Assembly (NCBI GenBank): GCA_029204225.1
Contig: CM055103.1
Coordinates: 25,564,656 to 25,628,655, forward strand
Length of the DNA: 64,000 nt
Origin: Diphasiastrum complanatum
Lineage: Eukaryota; Streptophyta; Lycopodiopsida; Lycopodiales; Lycopodiaceae
Reading direction: 5' to 3'
A program made the translations under genes and the position numbers. Positions 31,880-42,415 of this stretch are shown piece after piece; within the stretch, counting starts at the first letter, position 1; each line of letters opens with the position of its first letter. The notes under the pieces were generated by a model that searched no databases, was not told the origin of the DNA, and was given only the letters and a program-made list of their open reading frames with translations.

Positions 31880-32650
31880 AAAGGGCGCTTGAGATTGATA
31901 CTAGAACTAAATATCGGTTTCAAGTGCAAGATCTACACAGATTATTTGAAGAAAAGAGATGCGCGCTCGAAAGCGATATTGCACTACCAGCGGTATCGGA
32001 CTCGAGCGCACTGTGAGAGGGCGGAAGCTTGAATGGTGAAAGAGCACGCTTGAGAGCGATATTGGGAGCTAAAAGCGAAAATTTTGCGAAAAAAAATAAA
32101 ATTTCGAGGATTTATATATACGAAATTTTTGCACGTGTGAAAAGACGGTGAAGACACTTGTTGTTAGATTATTATGCCACGTGGAATGTCCGTACTAACA
32201 ATGATGTCCCAATTATGAGGCCACGTGGGCTGTACATGTGCGCGAATCCTTGCACATGACATATGTCAGATCAATCATTCTAGGTACGACGCATTTATTT
32301 TGACCAATCACATGTTGACATGTGTTCCTTTGCCGCTCCTCCACACGTGCAATTTTTTTTTATAAATAGGTCTTTTTCGGCTCGGATTTCTATGCAAAAT
32401 TATGATTGCTTTGCGAATATCGATTTCAAACGCGTCGCTTGCTCTCATTACCTTTCGTTGACTATTATGTGTCTGGATCTGATACTGCATCGTCCGGTAT
32501 CGCATTCAAGCGCGTTTCGCATCCCTTTTCTTTTTTGCTTTGTGTTCTTGCGCTCGGATCTGATACATATCTCTCGAGAGCGCACGTTGCCTTGATGTGC
32601 TTGTCTGACCTGCGGTTTGCACCTGAGAGCGATATTTGAAACTTTAGTTC
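31880..32650. promoter_or_regulatory. Mirror-symmetric divergent promoter region with G-boxes
   Basis: Two TATA-like boxes face outward: TATATA at 32114-32119 for the minus strand and TATAAATAGG at 32361-32370 for the plus strand. Each has a CACGTG at the same distance inside (32132-32137 and 32344-32349). Two more CCACGTGG boxes lie between (32177-32184, 32221-32228). Beyond the TATA boxes the two arms (about 31880-32110 and 32371-32650) are diverged inverted copies with shared words such as TATCGC, TCAAGCGCG and CCCTTTTCTT. The left arm leads to the H3-like pseudogene and the right arm to 32668. Confidence 0.6.
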
Positions 32651-32667
32651 TATTATTTTTGTTTAAA

Positions 32668-33109
32668 ATGTCTAATTTTGAATCCAGTTTGCTTTCTTTT
32701 TTTAATGAATTTGGTATTACTGATAGGTTGGACTATTTTAAATTCCTTTTTTCTCCTTTTCTTTTTATTCTACCTTCTATAACTGAGGGCCCTGGTGTGA
32801 AGGCATTTTCTGAGATATATCTTGAATTTAAATCCCTGCTCAAGTACTCTGTTATTCAGATCTCAGAATAAGGACATGATTCATTATCAGGACCTGGTGG
32901 CACTCGACAAGAATATCTATAAAGCTAAGCTTGACAAAATGTTTACCAAGTTACATAATGATTTCAAGTCTGTAGATGAGTGCTCAGTTCGTAATAAAAA
33001 ATGTAGATTTGTTGATTTTCAGTCTGCTTTTGTTTTTTTCCTTTTGTTAAATATTTCTGACGATTTAAAGGCTGTGCCCTCCACTTCTACAAATGGTGCC
33101 TTTTTATAA
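32668..33109 (+). pseudogene. Unrecognised frameshifted open frame on the right arm of the divergent promoter
   Basis: ATG 32668 opens MSNFESSLLSFFNEFGITDR... to 32871. With a frame change near 32865 the reading continues as MIHYQDLVALDKNIYKAKLD to a stop at 33109, about 145 codons in all. Hydrophobic/aromatic residues are frequent (FKFLFSPFLFILPS), but there is no convincing signal peptide. I recognise no family, and it does not look like a histone. Its position 300 bases after a TATA box is the only support for it being a gene. Confidence 0.3.
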
Positions 33110-33409
33110 ATGGGGAAAGCCCTTGCCCCAAAATCCTATTGGCTAATATTCACATAGATCATATTCATTCATCTTGGACCCAACCTGATCCAAGGGTCCA
33201 CAAAAAGTACAATAAAAATCACAAGATTCATGTGAGTCCAAAATTGGACCCAACTCTAAAAAAGTAAACTCTAAGTTTAAAATTGACTTTGGGCCTCAAG
33301 TTTTATTTTACTTACAAAAGGGCCCAAGTCTATTATTTTATTTACTACTCACTTGCATGCTCATTGGGCCATGGGCTTATACGCATAGGATGCCATGCCC
33401 TCACAACAC
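33110..33409. other. Possible LTR fragment, no gene
   Basis: The end, GGGCTTATACGCATAGGATGCC, loosely resembles the Gypsy LTR end near 24060-24090 (GGACTTACACACGCAGGGTGCC). The fragment may be a relic LTR of a related family. Nothing is encoded. Confidence 0.3.
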
Positions 33410-34375
33410 ATTTTATTGGTCACAACCCCACAATTTTATTCTACGATAATCAGAGTGCTATTGCCTTATCGACCAACCCTAGATTTCACTCTAGGAGTAA
33501 GTACATTGAAATCAGATATCACTACATCAGGGGCAAAGTTCTCAACAAGGAGGTGAGCTTAACGTACTGCAGAACGCGAGACATGGTTGCAGATATATTC
33601 ATGAAGACATTAAGTGTTAATGCACACAACAAATTTTGTGCATTGTTCAATTTGAAGATCAAGGCATTCACGGATCCAGATTAAGGGGGGGTTTGGATTT
33701 ATCTCCTCTACTCTTCTAAATCCTATTTTAATTTGCCTCCATTCATGCTGCATTTTTACTTGTGTTGTCGCACAGTAGTCTGCATATTTCCATGTAAAAT
33801 AAGACAGGCGAAAAACTCGACTGTCTGTATAAATACAAGTAAATTTCCATATACAAAAAAGGCGAAAAACACAACATTGTGTTTTTACACATAATTTGTG
33901 ATAGGCGAAAAAGGTGACATTGCCTTACAAAATGCCAAAGGTGCCCTAGGAAAATCGAAGGCATCTTGTAATCAAATCCTAAGGAATTTCATCATAGTGT
34001 CGCATTTTTCGCATCTTCACCAACATTCATTTCAGCAAAGGCTGACGTCGCGCCCTTTTCACGCTCATCCCACACAACTGTGCTAATAGAGTTTGACAAC
34101 GACAGCAACCACCCACGATCTCCTACAAACAGCACATCCACTTTGTACTTTCTTCATCTGCACACCTATAAAATTGTGTATATATTGAATACTACTTGCG
34201 TATTCAAGCGTGTGTGTAAAATAATAGCATCAAAAGCTTATCAGAGATAGACGAAGTAGATGCCTTGTGCATTGATTCTTTTGTATTGTCAATAATAGGT
34301 TCATCCTTTTTTACAGATTGAATTAGCTTTGTAGAGCACGGAGTTTCGTTCGTTATTGTCTTGTGCTCCACAACA
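33410..34375 (+). mobile_element. Copia 3' end: RNase H tail and LTR
   Basis: 33410-33684 encodes the RNase H C-terminal part (ILFYDNQSAIALSTNPRFHS, RSKYIEIRYHYIRGKVL, MVADIFMKTL). A polypurine AAGGGGGGG follows at 33685-33692. The LTR then runs to about 34375 (ends CCACAACA), with a TATA-like CTATAAAATTGTG near 34166. Upstream RT is absent. LTR ends are approximate because no partner LTR was seen. Confidence 0.68.
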
Positions 34376-35092
34376 TTATTGACATGTATATTTTGCTATA
34401 CTTAATCTGATACAGCTCTATTGTTCTGCATTCAGGTTTGTGTTGATATTGTTATGCTTTTCTTCATTCTGTCTGACTATCTTGTTGCTCAATCTGGTAA
34501 TCTGTTCTTAGCGAATTATTATTAGTCTAGTTGTTGATGACTAATATTTAGTCTTGCCTTTCGCGACTGATTATCAGTCGAGCTCAATCTAGCTCTTCGC
34601 GAATCATTCACGACTAATAATTTGTCTAGTTATTCGCGACAAATTACTCTTCTGATGTTTTGTTAATATTTGGCTACGTAATCGGATCGACTGTGATTTC
34701 TATCACTAATATTCTGTTCGTTTCTGATAGGCATAGTCATGCTTAGGGAAAGAGTAATATAGCTCATTCCGCTGTGCATGAACACTTTTTGTTCAAGTTT
34801 GTTTCTCGTTCAAGTTTCGAGTTTGCTTCTTTCCGTGTTCGTTTTTTTTTCGAGCTATTTTAGTTCTCACACTCACACACCCTATTTGGAGGTTTGTCGC
34901 AAAGCTTACAAAGCAGTTCACACAATCGAAAACTCGCGGCTTCAACAAATGTATGCCAACGACTTCAGAAAGACCCAACATTACGGGGATCCTTACAGAG
35001 TCGAACTGTTTTTCCAGATGCTTTAAATACAATTGCTTGGCTAAAGCATTTCATAGAAGTGCACACAAAGAAATTGTCTAATTTTTTAGAAG
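34376..35092. other. Region without recognised gene, TTCGCGA-rich
   Basis: The open frame at 34778-35026 has no family signature. Between 34507 and 34650 short CGACTNAT and TTCGCGA-type words repeat, including CGACTGATTATCAGTCG (34564-34580, 7-base arms) and TTCGCGAATCATTCACGA (34596-34613). The latter resembles the palindrome in the LTR-like sequence at 40194-40220. Confidence 0.45.
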
Positions 35093-36100
35093 GTTAGAAT
35101 GGAGTCTATTTTGATACTCTAGGATGTTATGGACATAGTACTTGGTATTGAGGATGAGCCTCAAGCACAGCTTGAAATACCAAAGTACAAGAAGAGAGCT
35201 AGAGTGGCTCTACATTTCATTAAGATGAATGTATCTAATGAAATTCTGAGAGAGATAGGATCTTGCACCACTTCAAAAGATGCTTGGAATGCACTTAAGT
35301 CCATCTATGAAGCAAAGAATACTTCTAGAATACTCACTCTTAGAAATCAGATTTTCCAAAGTTTTCAAAGAAGTGAGGAGAGTGCATCAAACTATGTTCT
35401 GAGAGTAAAAGATCTTCATAGGGAGCTTTCTTGTGTTGGTGTTACAATTAACCAAGATGAGCTAGTACAAGTCATTTTAAATGGCTTGAAAGATGACTAT
35501 GATAATCTTGTTCAATCCTTTGCCATTAAGGAGGAGTTGTCTAATTTGAAAACTCTTCAAGGAATTCTCATTTCTGAAGAAGCTAGGCAAAGTTATAAAC
35601 TTTCTAGGATGAACAAACTCGAACATATTGGAAGTGACAAAGCCCTCTTTTTCAAGGACAAGCATAAAGGAAGGAACAAGAACCAGTTTTCTCAAGTATT
35701 CAACAAAGACAAAGCCAAGGATCGAGACAAAGATGGTGAAGAGGATGACTCAACTCATCCTTCTACTTCAAAGACCAAGAAAAAGAAAGTCAAGTGTTTC
35801 TTTTGTGGCAAGAAGGGGCACTATGCCTCCAATTGCTTCAAAATGAAAAACCAACTCAAGCAAGCAAATCTCTCCAAAGAGATTGAAGAAGATTTTGTTG
35901 CAAGTGATGGAGAAGGATCACTCATGGTGTCAAGTTTTTCTTCATCACCTTTCAGGAAAGATGGAACTTGGTACATAGATAGTGGAGTTGTTCAAAGGAG
36001 TCTTTTGACTCAATTGTACCTTACAAAGGACTTAAAAGATCTATTTATACTACAAATGATCATGAGTGCTCTATTGAAGGAATTGGCAACATTCAATTGA
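35093..36100 (+). pseudogene. gag: Chimeric Copia gag, CCHC knuckle and protease start
   Basis: The frame runs from RMESILIL (35095), with TAG 35122-35124 where copy 1 has Gln, through 35129-36100. It holds the UBN2 gag core (VALHFIKMNVSNEILREIG, YVLRVKDLHRELSCVGV), a Lys/Asp-rich linker, a CCHC knuckle CFFCGKKGHYASNC (35801-35842) and the protease start WYIDSG with intact DSG. Just after DSG a small deletion and frame change remove the Ala-Ser-His region. The first 30 codons of gag seen in copy 1 are missing. Confidence 0.87.
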
Positions 36101-37697
36101 AACTTGCTTCTTCTAAAGTTCTTTCACTTTCCAATGTTCTTTTTGTTCCTTAGCTTACAAAGAACTTGATTAGTGCTGGAAAGTTGCTTGACAGTGGTTG
36201 TGATGTAAAGTTCAATTCCAATACTTGCTTTATCAAGAAAAATGATGAAATCCTAGCTAATGGATCTAGATATGGTGGAATTTTCAAGTTGAATTCTTAT
36301 GAGAATGCAAACTTTTGTGAAGTTGCTCTTTTATCTAAGGAAGTGTTATGGCATAGAAGGTTGGGGCATCCTAACTTTAAATCTATGTCTTATATGGTCG
36401 AGAAAGATAAGGCTATTGGCTTCCAAGATCACTTTCCAACGATTTCAAGCCTTGTGAGTCTTGTGCTATTGCAAAATCACATAGAAAGGCATATCAAAAG
36501 TCTTTTATCAAGACTACTCATCCTTTGGAGCTAATACACTCGAATGTTCATTTTTCTTTTTCTAAAAGTATTGGTGGTGCAACATGTCACCTTTGTTGAT
36601 GACTTTACAAGATATACGTGATTGTATCTACTTTCTTCAAAAGCTATGGTATTTGAGCACTTCCTAATCTTCAAACTTATGTTGAGAAACAGTCTTCTTT
36701 TTAAGTTAAAGCTTTAAGATGTGATGGAAGAGGTGAATACATCTCCAACAAGTTCTATGAATATTGTGAGAGTGAAGGAATAAAGAGAGAGTTTTCTTGT
36801 GCTTATTCTCCATCTCAAAATGGAGTTGCTAAGAGGAAAAATCAATTTTTATGTGAATGTGCTAAAGCAATCCGAGTTGAAGCTTCTTTGCCTATTGAAT
36901 ATTGGGGTGAAGCAATTAATTGTGCAAATTATTTGTGCAATAGATTACCTCACAATGCACTTGCTGGAAAATCACCATATGAAGTCTTGTTTAAGAAGAA
37001 ATCTAAGGTAGATCACCTTAGAGTTTTTGGATGTGCTTGTTTTGTTCATGTACCCTTGGAAACAAGGAAAAGAGATGATCCTAATTCTATCAAAGGGATC
37101 ATGGTTGGATATTCATCCAACAAGAAAGTTTACAGAATTTATGTTCCCTCTACCTCAACCACAATTGAGAGTAGGAATGTTATATTCCATGAGAATAAAA
37201 AATACATCCTTGAGGAGGCCGAGTTCAAAGGTTCTCAAAAGGATTCTCCTATCATCACCCTTGAAGACTATCATGGAGAGATGGGGCCAAGAATTGAGGA
37301 GGAGTCTCCTCGAATCTTTTCACCAAGGAGGTCACAAAGAGAAAGATCCGAGCCTAGGAGGCTTACCTATGAAGATAAAGACAAGCAAGTGGAACTCAAC
37401 TCCACTAATTGTGCTTATTTTATTTCACATGAGGAGCCAAAGGATGTATATGATGCACTCAACTCGAAGGAATGGTTTCTTGCCATGAAAGAGGAATATG
37501 ATGCTTTGATTGCCAACAAGACATGGGAGCTTGTGGATCTTCCATCCAACAAGCACACCATTGGTTGCAAATGGGTTTTTCGAGTCAAATATAATCAAGA
37601 TGGCTCAATCAACAAGTACAAGGCAAGGCTTTGTGCAAAGGGCTTTGCTCTGATTATGATAAGACTTTGGTCTAGTTGCAAAGATGGTTTCCATTAG
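36100..37697 (+). pseudogene. Chimeric Copia protease end, integrase and RT start (family A)
   Basis: 36166-36534 carries LTKNLISAGKLLDSGCDVKF, then LWHRRLGHPNFKSMSYM (GAG-pre-integrase). The integrase core follows in several frames to 36850: HSNVH where HTDVW is usual (Asp to Asn), FVDDFTRYTW, CDGRGEY (second Asp kept) and NGVAKRKN (usual Glu reads Lys). Two of three catalytic residues are therefore lost. 36888-37697 gives integrase C-terminus, linker and RT N-terminus (WELVDLPSNKHTIGCKWVF). This copy retains the core that copy 1 lost. Confidence 0.86.
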
Positions 37698-38317
37698 AAT
37701 CATAGTTTCTATTGCATGTTTTTTCAAATGGCAAGTTTTTCAACTAGATGTCTCTAATGCATTTTTAAATGGATATCTAGAAGAAGAGATTTATGTGGAT
37801 CAACCTATTGGGTTCATCCAAGACAAAAACAAAGTTTGCTTGCTCTTCAAAAGTCTCTATTGCATACACACCAGAATATAATGGTGTCGCAGAAAGAAGA
37901 AACAGAACACTAGTTGAAGGAGCCAAATGCACGATGGCACAAGCTCAATTGCCAAGTCAATTCTGGGTTGAGACAATAGCTGTACACCTGCAGAACAGAT
38001 CAACAACGACAGCGTTGGAAAATAAAACACCATATGAAATGTGGACAGGTAGAAAGCCTGATCTATCATACGTACGTGTGTTCGGATATGCAACATATGA
38101 GCACATTCCAAAAGAAAAAAGAAACAAGCTCGATGACAAATCAGAACAAACGATCATGGTCAGGTACTCAAACGGATCACAAGTATACAGACTCTACGAT
38201 CCAACCACGAAAAAAGTTGTTTTGAACAGAGATGTGAAGTTCGATGAGTCCACATTCCCTGGACTAAACACATTGCTGCCAATTCAAGAGGGAGATCGAG
38301 GACAGACATCAAATTAG
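37684..38317 (+). pseudogene. Junction segment: RT motif of family A and integrase C-terminus of another Copia
   Basis: 37684-37856 encodes the RT segment [20 protein letters not shown] and [10 protein letters not shown], then stops matching Copia A. From 37857 the frame is YTPEYNGVAERRNRTLVEGA, the end of a Copia integrase core with the catalytic Glu kept. FGYATYEHIPKEKRNKLDDK and YRLYDPTTKKVVLNRDVKFD follow, to the stop at 38317. The continuous frame 37793-38317 is coincidental at its start. Confidence 0.85.
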
Positions 38318-39154
38318 AATGCTAAGCCACAGACTCTAGAACAACAGGAAGCAGAAGATCAACCCCACGAACAAGAAATGTTCGAACAACAACGAAACGA
38401 ACCTAGAAGGTCAACAAGACAAAGAAGACCACCAGAGAGTTACTTTGACAATCTTCAATGGAGCGAAGACACGCAGTTCGAGTACTGCAGCTTCATTGAA
38501 GAGCCAACGACATACGAAGAAGCTATCCAGAGTCCAGAGGGAGAATTCTGGAAACAGGCAATGTCAGAGGAGATCGAGTCGATGAGGCGAAACGAGGAAT
38601 GGACACTAGAGCCACTGCCAGAAAATAGAAAGATAGTCGACTGCAAGTGGGTGTACAAGAAGAAGATGAAATCATATGGCATCGTTGGCCGCTATAAGAC
38701 AAGGATTGTCGCAAAGGGCTACACACAAAGATATGGTGTTGATTATTTCGACACATATTCGCCAATGGTCAAGATGACAAGCATTCGACTACTCCTTGCA
38801 TACAACACACAACACAATCTGGAAATTCACCAGATTGATGTGAAAGCAGCCTTTCTCCACATAGATCTAGAGGAAAAAATCTTCATGAAACAGCCTGAAG
38901 GATTCAAAGACCCCGACAATCTACAATATGTCTGTTGGTTGCAGAGATGCATCTATGGTCTAAAACAGGCATCACGAGCTTGGTATAAGAAGTTCGATAG
39001 TCTTCTGAAGTCTCTAGACTTCAATCCTACACAACCGGACTGTAATGTCTACATAAAAAGAGTAGGAAAAGATTTTGTGATACTAACTATTTTCGTGGAT
39101 GATTCTCTGATGATAGGAGATTCTTTGACACTGATCATAGACACGAAAAGTTAG
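38318..39154 (+). pseudogene. Second Copia: RT
   Basis: The 258-codon frame 38378-39154 contains the acidic linker, then RT: EEWTLEPLPENRKIVDCKWV, RIVAKGYTQRYGVDYFDTYS, IHQIDVKAAFLHIDLEEKIF, IYGLKQASRAWYKKFDSLL and FVDD in the catalytic box. It ends at TAG 39152-39154, where related RTs continue; the next codons (39155 on) read FKNYEITDLGEATKCLGLEI in the same frame. Motifs are well preserved. Confidence 0.88.
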
Positions 39155-40065
39155 ATTTTTAAAAACTATGAAATCACAGATCTAGGAGAAGCAACGAAAT
39201 GCCTCGGGCTGGAGATCAGAAGAGATCAAACAAAGGGCAAAATGCATTTGAGTCAGTCAAAATATGCCAAAAAGGTGTTCAAGCAGTATCACATGATGGA
39301 TTGCAAGGAAAAGGCCACACCAATGATAGCTAGAGCCAAGCTGACAAAGCAGGATTGCCCAAAAACAGAAGAGGAAGAACAAAAGATGACAGGTATACTC
39401 TACCAAAACTTGATCGGTAGTCTGATGTACCTTACAATTTGTACCAGACCTCTGTTTACGTCTCGAGCCAATTTTCTTCCAATCATGGCATGGCGCATTG
39501 GCAAATAGCAAAACGAATCCTACAGTATCTGAAGGGTACCCAAAATATTGGATTAACCTACATAGTTGAAAACAAAGAAAAAGAATTCAAGCTGCACCAC
39601 TACAGTGATGCAAGCTGGGCGAGCTGCAAAGATAACATCAAGTCCATAACTGGAGGATGCACCATAGCATGTGGAGCTGCAATCAGTTGGATATGCAAAA
39701 AGCAAACCTTGGTAGCTCAATCCTCTTGCGAAGCTGAATACGTTGCAGCTTCAAAGGTGGCGAACGAGGTAATGTGGCTGCAGATGATGCTAGAAGCAAT
39801 CGGGATACCACAATAAGGGCCATGCACGATGATGATGGACTCTTAGAGTGCCATTTATTTGTCCCAGAATCATGTCTTTCATTTAAAGACAAAACACATA
39901 CCTTTGAAGTACCATCACATTTGAGATTTAATCTCGAAAGGAGAGCTCCAGGTCTAGTAGATAAAATCTGAAGACATGATTGCAGATATGCTCACAAAGC
40001 CGCTCGACAAGCCACTCTTCGCAAAGCAAAGAAAGCCAATTGGAATAAACGTGCAAAGCTGCAAG
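39155..40065 (+). pseudogene. Second Copia: RT thumb and RNase H, frameshifted
   Basis: 39242-39508 reads MHLSQSKYAKKVFKQYHM and YQNLIGSLMYLTI. 39439-39816 reads HWQIAKRILQYLKGTQNIG, YSDASWASCKDNIKSITGG and LVAQSSCEAEYVAA. A poorly matching stretch at 39817-39965 is followed by KSEDMIADMLTKPLDKPLF (39969-40025), the RNase H end. It has at least two frame changes and the stops noted. Confidence 0.85.
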
Positions 40066-40490
40066 GTTCAAGAGGGAGTGTCAGAAATGGTGAACTCCCG
40101 CAACTTTTTCGCAACACGAAAGTCAATGAACCTTGACTCGAAGGTCGAATGATTCGCGAAAATTAGCGTGCTTCCAAGACAAACGAAGGACAAACGATTC
40201 GCGAATCATTCGTGAATCGTAAACCCGCCTCCAAGACCGCATAAACCGCAAAGCGACGCAAAACGAAAAGACACGAAAGAAACGAAGGAAATGAAGGGGA
40301 ATCTTTTGCACTGCCAGCTAGCAGCTCAACGGGCTTGGAGTCTTAGACTTCATGTCTAGCTGAAACGGGTAGCAATGACGAAGAGTAATTGATTAGTTGA
40401 TTAGCGCTAACTACTCTTATAATTCTCTATTCAGCTATCTTGTAAATTCCACACAGTGGAAAAAAAAACTATATTTCTGGATCAAAACAC
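40066..40490 (+). repeat. Polypurine tract and 3' LTR of the second Copia
   Basis: CAAGAGGGAG at 40069-40078 precedes TGTCAGAAATGG at 40079. The sequence is rich in CGCGAA words and contains ACGATTCGCGAATCATTCGTGAATCGT at 40194-40220 (a near palindrome, two paired mismatches and a central base). No second LTR is present, so the right end (about 40490) is a guess. Confidence 0.6.
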
Positions 40491-42009
40491 ATACAAAGAG
40501 TGTGCATGAATAGAGCAGATAAGAAAACGACTAGAAACGAAAAAACTGTGATGAAAGTCTGCCACCAAGCAGAACACAACGAAAGAGCAGAGCGTCAGGC
40601 CGGCAACGGGCGAGACATTGACGATCTCGCTCTAAAAATCAAACTGATAATTGATTGCTCTATTTTCATGCATCTCCTTGTCTTACGCTGTCTTGATTGC
40701 TATAATAGAATCCGTTCTGTGATGTGTAATCGCATGTCTAGGTTCCTGTGAAGCTTCCGCACAAAAGAAAATTCAAAGAAACAAACTACTTCATATTCAT
40801 CATAAATGAAAAACTGGTAATAGTTCAATACTTATCATTTTCAACTCATTGTTAGTCATTAGATATGTAAATCTTGACTAACACATTGGTTTTCATACAA
40901 GTACGAAAAAGATAGGAGATCATAACAAACTGCAAAGATCTTCCTACAACAATCAACATTGTAAAAGAACATTGACATTTCTTGCAATCAATTGTACAAA
41001 CTCATATATTTCTTCAATAAAAAGATCACCTAAATTTGGGCTTTAGTAGAACTATACAACTGATTTTTCTATATTGTGTATGTCTATATTTTTCTATATC
41101 TGTATGTGTCAACCAAAATTGGAGCATCTCACAACCATATATTTTGCAATAGCATCTTCAACATACACAATTTTCATAACCTATGAAATCCCACTTGGAG
41201 TTTTTGAAAACATTTAGCACAATAATTTTACTGATAGGATAAATTTCTGCCAATGACATTATTGATATACATTATTACTTCAGCGTAACTAGGGACACAT
41301 TAATTTATTTCAACTCCAGCATCTAGAGTTAGTTTCATTGTATCAATTTGTATAGTCATTTGCCCATATAGGGCAATGTTAGTTAGTTTCATTGTATCAA
41401 TTTGTGTAGTCATTTGCCCATATGGGGCAATGTTAGCCACTGTTTGAAACTGAAACATTTCCCACATGTGCTTTTGGGTGCGTACTTGTAGAAATGTTAA
41501 TGACCAGACAGGGTGTGCATATAAATGTATAATCAAATCACTGTCCGGGACGCAACTGCAATGGTGCAAGTGGTGTTTTTCTAGAGGTTGGCCCTTGAGC
41601 CAAAGTTCTTAATTGTGAGTACTGACTCTAAAAATCCTTGCTGCTTTTAACAGGTCTTTGAATATGGCTATTGCTCATCGTTCTGATGAACTCTAGGCAT
41701 TTTTTCATGCAGTACTTGACTCACAAATTCTTGACAATGGCATCATGATCAATTATAACATACATCCATTTCACCACATCCAACAAGTGAGATTACTTCC
41801 ATTGCACTAGCATGTCCTCTTACCTGGAAATATGTGCCATAACTAGTTACCTCTCTTAGCCTTCTACTGGTATTTAAATCGAATCGCAAAATCCTTAGAG
41901 CATTTTTGTTGAAGAATAAACAAGTCGTCACTATCATATGCCTCGTACAATTATAAAATTTCCTATATAGAAATGCCGTTAATAATATACATTGGGAGAG
42001 ATCATACTT
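40491..42009. other. Region without recognised gene
   Basis: Contains a 54-base tandem duplication (41329-41382 and 41383-41436, two differences), each copy with TGCCCATA(T)nGGGCA palindromic core. Short frames are not recognisable. Part may be 3' flank of the CBP60 gene. Confidence 0.5.
41329..41436. repeat. 54-bp tandem duplication
   Basis: Two direct copies, each 54 bases, differ at two positions (T/G near 41351/41406 and A/G in CATATAGGG/CATATGGGG). Each holds an imperfect TTGCCCATATGGGGCAA palindrome. Confidence 0.85.
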
Positions 42010-42126
42010 TTTAGTCTGATTTATGCTTCTTGGTTTCCAAGGGGAGGCTCGAACCTGGGACCAAAGAAACTTTGGATGCCAAGCTAACCAGTTGAGGCAA
42101 CCCCGTTGGGTTTAGTCTGATTTATG
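42010..42126 (-). mobile_element. Short tRNA-derived SINE with 16-bp target duplication
   Basis: The perfect repeat TTTAGTCTGATTTATG lies at 42010-42025 and 42111-42126, flanking 85 bp. On the minus strand the insert begins GGGGTTGCCTCAACTGGTTAGC near 42104, close to tRNA A-box style, and has a B-box GGTTCGAGCC (rc of 42046-42055). The spacing between A- and B-box is tRNA-like. It is too short and unpaired to be a working tRNA, and ends in an AAGAAG tail before the duplication. It lies 306 bases or more after the CBP60 stop. Confidence 0.8.
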
Positions 42127-42415
42127 GTCTAATCTCATGCATAAACTGTGCAGGAATGATTGGACTCCCGCCACAATATAAAATGCACCTCCTGAATGAG
42201 GAGCAAAGAATAACTTGAAGAGCTCAAAAAAGCTGCTAGAGGCCCTATATTTGAGGTGGACTATAGGCTTTGGGGTCTGGTGCATCTGAAATATCACCTT
42301 ACAGAAACACTAGATCTCTTCAATTAGACATCAACAATATCATAGCAAGTGTTTCTGTACTTTCCTTCCAGAAAAGCAAGTAGCTTTGAGCTAAACCAAA
42401 AACCACAGAACACTG

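Larger units (their letters stand above)
35093..40490 (+). mobile_element. Chimeric Copia: family A front joined to a different Copia back half
   Basis: 35093-37856 matches Copia A (gag to early RT) but lacks its LTR, leader and first about 30 gag codons. At 37857 the sequence switches, inside the RT LYGLKQ motif, to the integrase C-terminus of another Copia. This runs on through a second RT, RNase H, polypurine tract (about 40066-40078) and LTR. Integrase C-terminus and RT N-terminus are thus present twice. The joint carries no target duplication, so template switching or deletion-type recombination is more likely than insertion. Confidence 0.85.

Noticed and set aside
37793-38317. A single protein starting MWINLLGSSK...
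   Set aside because: The first about 20 codons are the family A RT read in a wrong frame; the real integrase sequence starts at 37857.
42030-42108. A functional tRNA gene on the minus strand
   Set aside because: A- and B-boxes are present but the arms do not form a full cloverleaf by eye, and the 16-bp duplication shows a retroposed insert.
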